From the NCBI GenBank assembly GCA_020736575.1, contig JAGPYM010000002.1:558001-622000 (forward strand): 64,000 nucleotides of DNA. Direction: 5' to 3'. Origin of the DNA: Thelonectria olida (Eukaryota > Ascomycota > Sordariomycetes > Hypocreales > Nectriaceae). The translations under genes were made by a program, and so were the position numbers. Below are positions 57,536-64,000 of this stretch, one piece after another. The notes under the pieces were generated by a model that saw nothing but the letters and a program-made list of their open reading frames with translations, searched no databases and had not been told where the DNA came from. Every line of letters starts with the position of its first letter. The stretch's first letter is position 1.

Positions 57536-58479
57536 ATGGTTTACTACTTCAAGTCCAATGTCGTCGAGCCGTCGGGCTTCGTCTACGTCGGCAAGGACAA
57601 GTTTGAGAGTATGCTCCATCCCTAAAGACTGGTTGCCACGTCTCCCAGACTGAAACGCTCTAGATGAGGATCTGATCAAGTTTGGCTGGGAGGAGGATGT
57701 TTGGTGTGTATACCTCCTCACTGCGCAAGTCTTGGCCATACTTTCTAACTGAGAGTATAGGGTGAGAAACAACACGACGACTTCTAGTTAAGGAGTTGGA
57801 CTGACGCCCGCCCGTGACTTTAGTTCCACGTCGATAAACTGTCCAGTGCGCACATCTACCTCCGAATGAGTGCAGGCCAGGAATGGGACTCGCTGCCCGA
57901 GGCCCTGGTCATGGACTTGGCGCAGTTGACCAAGGCCAACTCCATAGAGGGCAACAAGAAGGACAACATCACCGTCATCTACACCCCCTGGTCGAACCTG
58001 AAGAAGGATGGCAGCATGGAGGTTGGCCAAGTTGGTTTCAAGGATCACCGCAAGGTACGTCGACTCCTTCCCTTGCCAGACTTGCATCTATGCCCCTTCC
58101 TTTGCTCACCCCCCCGTTTTCAGGTCAAGAGGATCCTCGTTCCTCAGCGCGAGAACCCCATCGTCAACCGCCTCAACAAGACAAAGGTGGAGCAGAAGCC
58201 CGACCTGAAGCAGGAAAAGGAGGATCGTCTCAAGGAGCTTCGCAAGAAAGACCAGGATGCTCAACTCAAGAGGGTATGTTCTTTTTTTGATCGACGAGAC
58301 GCAACATCTCTCACTGACATTGGTAATATTAGCGCAAGGAAGAGGCCAAACAAGCGCAGGAGTGGAAGGAGAAGAAGTGGCAGAAGGACCATGCCTACGA
58401 CGAGCTCTTCACCGAGGACAACATGGCGAATTCGAGCAACCAGGACCGTGATGAGAACTGGGAGGACGACTTCATGTAG
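57536..58479 (+). CDS. Jlp2/CCDC25 homologue (NFACT-R domain)
   Basis: Small conserved eukaryotic protein with an NFACT-R (DUF814) domain and a charged helical tail. The human relative CCDC25 binds DNA and the yeast relative is Jlp2; its cellular job in fungi is not established. The coding parts are 57536-57608, 57664-57703, 57761, 57824-58054, 58124-58273 and 58333-58479, 213 residues. Motifs: YFKSNVVEPSGFVYVGKDKF, FHVDKLSSAHIYLRMS, VIYTPWSNLKKDGSMEVGQV and a RILVPQRENPIVNRLNKTKV helix, ending NWEDDFM. The third exon is one nucleotide long (57761). Exon 2 ends TG, the single G completes TGG (Trp), and the next exon starts TTC CAC. Both flanking introns (57 and 62 bp) have GTG donors, CTAAC/CTGAC branch points and AG acceptors. 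No single-intron alternative keeps the frame. Confidence 0.88.
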
Positions 58480-58704
58480 TTTACTCCTCATTCACAGGTA
58501 TCGAGAGGGGAAAGGGTCAAGTTGACGTAAAAGTTCTGGCTATACGATATCTCAATCTTGACGATGATGCACGTAATCGCTCTTCAAGCCCCACCACGAA
58601 CCACAATCTCTCATCCGTCTCTTTATTCATAGGGGTATCCCATCCTCCAAATCCCGGGTAACATTACACCAAACAAAAGAAACGCATCTCAGTACTTGTT
58701 GGCA

Positions 58705-61700
58705 TTAGCCACTAACCCCGATTCGAAACTTCCCACTCATGCTCAGTTCGTCGAGTCGGCTCGTAAGCCCTGCTATCTCGCTTGACGTGTCGAGCCGGAT
58801 GGGGCTGGATGAGCCACGATCGCTGCCGCTGCAGCTCGCGATTCCGTGGCTGACATGATCCTTTCCGCCGACTGAGGCGATGAGATGAGGTGGGAGATCT
58901 GTGTCTTCGGTTTCCTCCTCGAGAAGGTCATCAAGGTCCTCGTCGGGATGGGGAGCTTGCTCTTCGGTGGAAGAGTGGTGAGGCTCTTGATCTCCCAGCG
59001 TGACAACAGGCTCGCCTCCTGGAAGTTTGACCTCACCGGCCTCTAGGGTCTCAGCAATGTCCAGAAGCAATACGTCCATGGGACAGATGTAAGCGACGTG
59101 CTTCCGCTGGCTCCAGGCCAAAACATGCCCGCAAAGCTGGCCATGTCGGCGGTCGATCACCCAGGCACCACTGTCTCCTGGGATACCGAGAGGCACACCC
59201 CACTTCTTGCCTTCTTCATGTGAAGGGGGTACACTTGTGACTTGGTATGTGTGACTTGCGGATTCGCGACCATAAATCTTGACGCTGGTGAGAGCGGGGA
59301 GGATCTGGCCAGTCTGCAGTCCACTGGTCCGAGCCATGCATTGAACCTCCATTCCTGGCAAGGAGGTTGAAGGTGCAACAGTGGTTGGTCTGAGCAATGC
59401 AGCGCTGTCCTTGTGGCTTGGGCCGAGCTTTCGCAGTGATGCGGAATCTTGAGCTCGAGGAATCGAGTTGTCGTCAGGAGACCGGTCTGGAGCGAATTCG
59501 AAGAGAGCCCAATCAACCTCGTGGATGAGACCGTTGGCGTGTTTTCTGCGAATGCCGCTTGAGGCGTAAATTTCGCCTAGACTATAGGTATCAAGGTGAT
59601 CCTCGTCTTCAGTCTCCGCGTCGGGGTAAAAGCCCTCCTCAACATCATCAAGGGCAGGCTGAGTAATAATGTAGCCATCGCCACAGCCAGGCTCCACGCC
59701 CGGAATATCGCCAGGCTCATTGAATTCTTCATCTTCCTCATCATCGTCGTAGTCGCTAGTTATGTCAGAGTCAGAGTATGCCTCTGACTCCGTGTCCGAC
59801 AACTCATAAGCAAAGTCGTCACTCTCAGTGCTCTCTTCCGCAGACTCGGCATAGAAGTCTACGTCGGGGAGAGCGCTGCATCTCAACGTGTCATTGTTCC
59901 CGAATTCTCGATCCGGATCATCGAGCATGTGATGGACAGTCATGCCGTAGGCCTTCTCATCAATCACGACAATGCCACCGAGGCTGACAGGCGGAAGATG
60001 CCGATCTCCAATCCAAGCACCTATACTGGCCCCATTGTGTGGTCGTTCTTGATACTCTGGGTTGATAGCATCGGCACCGTCATCGCCCTGAGAGCCATTG
60101 CTCCTCCGAGCCATTGATTTCAGGACCGATCCCGGCTGACGCCTCGACCTCAGAACATGGCCCCGACAAACTTTCAAGGCAAAACCGGTCGTGCCGTCAA
60201 ACAATTCACCCACTCTCTTATTTAGGATGGCGCGGACTTTACCGACTGACTGGCAAACCACGAGCACAGTGGGCTGGGTCTTTTGAGGACTCGGACCGAT
60301 GGATTCGAGGGACATTTCCACTGATTCGGGGTGCTTGCGGTAAAAATGACGGAGAGCATGATTGAGTTGAGGCATGAGGATCTTATTCCACCTGTCCACG
60401 ACCTCTGGAGCCAAGGCGACGTGTGGATATAGTCGGGACTTGGCCTCCTTTGCAGAAGGCTTCTCAGAGGTAACTTCTACGAGTCGTTAGCGAATGATAC
60501 GCGCTTAGAAGTTAGATGGGGACAGTTATTACCACCGAGGTCTGTATCTGCTTCAACATGTTTGACTTCCTTCACAGAGACTGACTTGGCCGTCTCCGCA
60601 GGCGCCTGTTTCTCGCTGAAGGGTTTAGGTAGTGGCTTCCTCTTTTCCTTACCAGCTTTCTCGTTTTTGGGTGTATGCGTGACGGGAGAGTCCACAGGGG
60701 TCGAGGCTGGTTTGACTTGATGGAGTTCTTGGTCAAGTCGTTCCTCCATGCCGCTGACTCCATCAAGAATACAGCACGCCTCCAAGAATCGACTTGTCCT
60801 GACCTGGACTTCAGAGAGTAAGGACTCTCCAGTGCGACGCCCTGCGAGCTCATCGTCCACTGCACTCCAACACGTCTGGACCGCCTTCATGTAGAGTGTG
60901 CCACAACGTGTAGCGAGGTGCTCTAAAAGCGACTCGGGCACAAATGTGGACACCGGGTCGGGAACAAGATCTTCGAGTTCGGTCCATAGGCCGATGGACA
61001 AGAGAACCATTGCAAGCGAATAGAGATCCAGGACCCGCTGATCCTTGTATCGAGCCAAGGGAGACGTAGGTGTATTGCGCGGATCAAGCGGATGTCGAAA
61101 AAGCGAGGGTTTTGCCCCCGGAGTATCGTCAGGGAAGAGGTCGAATGAAGAGACCAGAGGCCGTCGAATATCGACTTCGCCATTGCTCACACCAGGCTCT
61201 GTCGTCACAGCGTCGCAGAAGGAGATATTCCTGTTTACAAGGATGCCATGGGTGACGCCTCTGGCATGCATGTCGAAAACTGTGTTGACAAGGTTGTGTG
61301 CCAACTTAAATTTAGCTTCTAGCCTGGGTTCCGAGCCAGGACGAGAAAGAAGGTCGGTCAATGTTGGGAGGTTATAAAGGGGATTCTTGGTGAGGCGCTC
61401 AAACGAGACGGCGTTAAAGGATGGGGGAAATCTGTATACCAGTCCAAGTCTCGAGTTTTCGAGATCCTCGAAATAACCTAAAAGGCGAGGCAGACCGGTC
61501 CATGTACCTGGCGATCTCTGAGGATCTTGTTGTAGCCCGGAAGACATCTTTTCAAAACGATCCATGGGGGGCATGATTCCCGTCGCAGCAAAGATGGAGT
61601 CAAACGTGGCGTACTCGAGGAGCAAAGGAGCCCATGGTTGTCGGGAAGATCCATGGGCAAGCTCTGAATAAGCTGTCTTGCTCATAAAAACGACTTCGCG

Positions 61701-62330
61701 AGAGTTTGGAGATTCGCCTCCCATCCGTGGTCGTAAGTGGGTGAGAGTTTGAGGATCAATTTGTTGGGGAGTCTGCATTCGTGTCGACTCAAACGGGCGG
61801 AAGTCTTCAGAACTCGACGCCGTCTTGAAGAGTGACTTGGATGGTCTGCGTGGGACGGCTGATCGTGTTCGAGAGAGATCATAGAGGGTGTCAATTGATG
61901 TGGTGAGATCATTGACTAGATCCTCAAATCGGCCCTTGTCCCATTGCACGAGCGGTGGCTTCGTGTCTTGGGAATGAGACGTCGTGGTTGATTGGATCAT
62001 GCGCTTTGAACTGAGCCAGAGAGGTTCAGCTTCGGCGAGAATGTCCTTGATTGTCGACATGATGCTTCCCACAACTTCACTCAGACCAGCCTTGGATAGC
62101 GACTCGTCGATTTCGGCTGACTGAGTCGGATCGGACCATTCAAGACCCCAGCTGACGAGACGGTCCTTCTGAATGCGCAGCTTTCGATGAAGCCCCTTGA
62201 TCTCTGGGTCCTCCTCATTTTGAACAGGTTCTTTGACGAAATCGCTGGATTTCTTGGTGTCATTGTACAGCCGACTCAATCGTTTTTGGAAAGGCAGCTG
62301 AAAGCCGCCGAGTGGGAGAAACGACTCCAT
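58705..62330 (-). CDS. HeLo-like / pseudokinase / trypsin-like protease fusion
   Basis: Two exons (62330-60533, 60476-58705) give 1,189 residues. (1) About 1-155: helical domain with [18 protein letters not shown] and [20 protein letters not shown], resembling the HeLo (prion-inhibition and propagation) domain. (2) About 230-560: kinase-like domain with LVYRFP hinge, [18 protein letters not shown] in place of the HRD loop, SSFDLF for DFG and [15 protein letters not shown] for helix F, so a pseudokinase. (3) About 600-1,080: a domain with [19 protein letters not shown] (His781/782), [10 protein letters not shown] (Asp921) and [10 protein letters not shown] (Ser1035), the order and spacing of a chymotrypsin-fold triad. 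An acidic insert (about 805-900) separates His and Asp. The intron (56 bp, GTAATA donor, CGCTAAC branch, GTAG acceptor) joins frames exactly. HeLo proteins with effector domains act in fungal cell death; that role here is inference. No neighbouring partner gene was recognised. Confidence 0.78.
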
Positions 62331-64000
62331 GATGATATGCTAACTCTGATGATGTGAAATGTTTAGCTGTCGGCTGCATGCGTAGTAGTGGCGCAACCCC
62401 GTGATAGATCGATCTGAGGCGGGGAACCGTTGGCTCGCTCCTTAGTCAGTGAATTGAGGCTCGTTAGAGGCGCACAGCTGCAAGCTAACGACGGCGCATA
62501 AGCATCGCGTTAAAGGGCATGCAGCAATTAGTTGAGACGACTCTTACTCCGGTTCGGGGGACGCTGCAAAAGAGGGATCAAACTTGGCGACCTGGGACTC
62601 AATGGGCGACTGCTGATACAAATGAAGAGCCGTTATCTCGGTGCCTGTAGCGGATCTGCGTCGCGGCCTCTTTGCGGTCATTTCATGGGTTCGCGATTGC
62701 CCCGAAAGCTGCTGCCTGAACATCGCCACTCCTCATTGGCTGGCGTGATGGCACACGCCTGATGAACCGGGGACGGAGGTAGTGTTTTCCCGTTCCGGCG
62801 GGATGCAAGAATGGCAGGACAATGGATGACATTCACATGATGGTGCACGTGACCAGATCTCCGAAGTCCTGTGATTACCCTCGTGACTTCCAAGTAACGC
62901 TGTTGCCTACGTCTCTGCTGTCTCAAGTCTCATCCACAACACGACACGCTGCGTGGATTGTGTATCCACAGAGGATCCGCTGGATTCATCATCACCAGAC
63001 GCGTCCTTTCATTCTTTCGTTATTAACACGGAAGTTATTCAAACTCTAACTCGTCGACAATGATTGGACCGCCAACATGTTCCTCGAGTGGCATAGACAC
63101 CGCGGTGTGCACGTTGTGCTTTCCGCAGGCGTCTCAACAAGCTGCCGACGTTCTCGCAGCTTTAACACAAGTCAGGCGACTGCGGGCTAGGCCCCCCTGG
63201 TCAAGCGGCTACGAAGCCCGACACGGCCCGCTTTGGCAGGCCTCGTTTGCGAAATAACGTTGCCCTACTCGCCCGTGCCGTCGCGACGCAGCTCTTGGTG
63301 GTCGATCTTGCTGGGGACCCCAGAACGGGCTCCATTTTCGACGTCGTTTCTTGGCTTGAAGCCTGCGCTTCGAATGATCAAATCTCGACCAACACGATGA
63401 ATTCCTGCCATGGACTTTCACATAGTCGATGATGTGAAGTTTTGTGTTGTCTGAAGGCAAGAGGCGTGACAAAATTACTTCTCGCAAGCTGCGAGGCAGT
63501 GATGAAGCGTCAACGTGTCTCGTTCCGACTAGGTCCACGCGCTTGCGACGCGGTTTGTAGGCGGCGGGGTGGTTGTTCTCGGCCACCTCCTTTAGCCCGA
63601 CGAAGTTGCATGCATTGAAATGCTATGTGGTTGTAAACATATTTGCCCAATCCTTGTTGTCTGGAGGGAGTTGGGTGACATTATCCTGCTGCTTCTCCGT
63701 ACAATTTAGGAACTGAACTGTATCTCGGGCTGTTTGCCAGTCTTGGGTGGTCTGTTCGTCAGTTACATAGTTGTCAGTCATCTGAGGGATTATCCGGGCT
63801 GGCTTCCAAAAGCAAATTCATATTAGCGCTGTCTTTCGATTCAATTCCATTTCGGCGGGCAGAATGGACACCCCCCTAATCGAGATGATATGGCGGGTTG
63901 CTGGTTTAAACGCATGGCCAGGCCTAAACGATGTTTCAGGCAAATTGATGACAGAATAGCGGGCGGTTGGTGTTGGTCGAGTGGTCTTGTAAGTTCAAGT
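62331..64000. other. Intergenic to window end
   Basis: No ORF with a recognisable domain. A minus-strand stretch at 63209-63586 opens with GTG and has no family match. No RNA gene or terminal repeat seen. Confidence 0.4.

Noticed and set aside
58705..60414. Protease part as a separate gene starting at 60414
   Set aside because: The apparent start is TTG inside ALAPEVV, and a clean intron joins it in frame to the upstream exon.
63209..63586. Minus-strand ORF near the right end
   Set aside because: Begins with GTG, has no recognisable motif and no conserved splice pattern; I considered a transposase fragment but saw no signature.

Overview
The window comes from a filamentous ascomycete, most likely a Sordariomycete and plausibly Hypocreales. 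The evidence is short (about 50-160 bp) spliceosomal introns with GTRNGT donors, CTAAC-type branch points and YAG acceptors, C-ending codon preference, long intergenic stretches, and fungal-specific families (TRI12-type MFS pump, X325/Bim1 copper protein, Dip5-like permease, HeLo-domain protein). No plasmid, phage, CRISPR or intact transposon is visible. Exon joins were worked out by eye. Each spliced model was checked to be divisible by three and to join family motifs.

Layout. 1-8,000 is an accessory, partly decayed segment. It holds a frame-damaged short-chain dehydrogenase, an intact TRI12-like MFS pump, a frame-damaged antibiotic-biosynthesis-monooxygenase-like gene and a poorly resolved small membrane protein. 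8,085-12,346 is a metal-uptake locus: a ferric/cupric reductase and a Bim1-like GPI-anchored copper protein, divergently transcribed from a 1.5 kb promoter that carries a palindrome resembling copper-response elements. 13,272-17,675 is an intronless ABCC transporter. 17,700-21,608 has a small Cys-rich protein and a Dip5-like amino-acid permease. 24,478-28,267 encodes a large repeat-rich membrane protein ending in KDEL, divergent from the ERAD ubiquitin ligase Doa10 (30,415-35,458). Then follow NudE (36,982-38,812), a 4.3 kb gene-free stretch, acetyl-CoA carboxylase (43,162-50,347) and mitochondrial BolA-like Bol3 (50,979-51,452).

53,171-55,991 holds a bZIP factor with a Cys/His-rich tail, convergent with an ACR3 arsenite exporter. 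After a tRNA-Thr(AGT) comes a Jlp2/CCDC25 homologue whose reading frame needs a one-nucleotide exon. The last gene (58,705-62,330) joins an N-terminal HeLo-like helical domain, a pseudokinase-like domain and a C-terminal trypsin-like protease with a visible His/Asp/Ser triad. It is the strongest candidate in the window for a little-described system, possibly a cell-death or self-recognition effector.

Functional themes: metal and metalloid handling (reductase, Bim1-like protein, ACR3 with a neighbouring bZIP), ER protein quality control (Doa10 and the KDEL protein), housekeeping (ACC1, NudE, Bol3, Jlp2), and a probable remnant of a secondary-metabolite neighbourhood at the left end.
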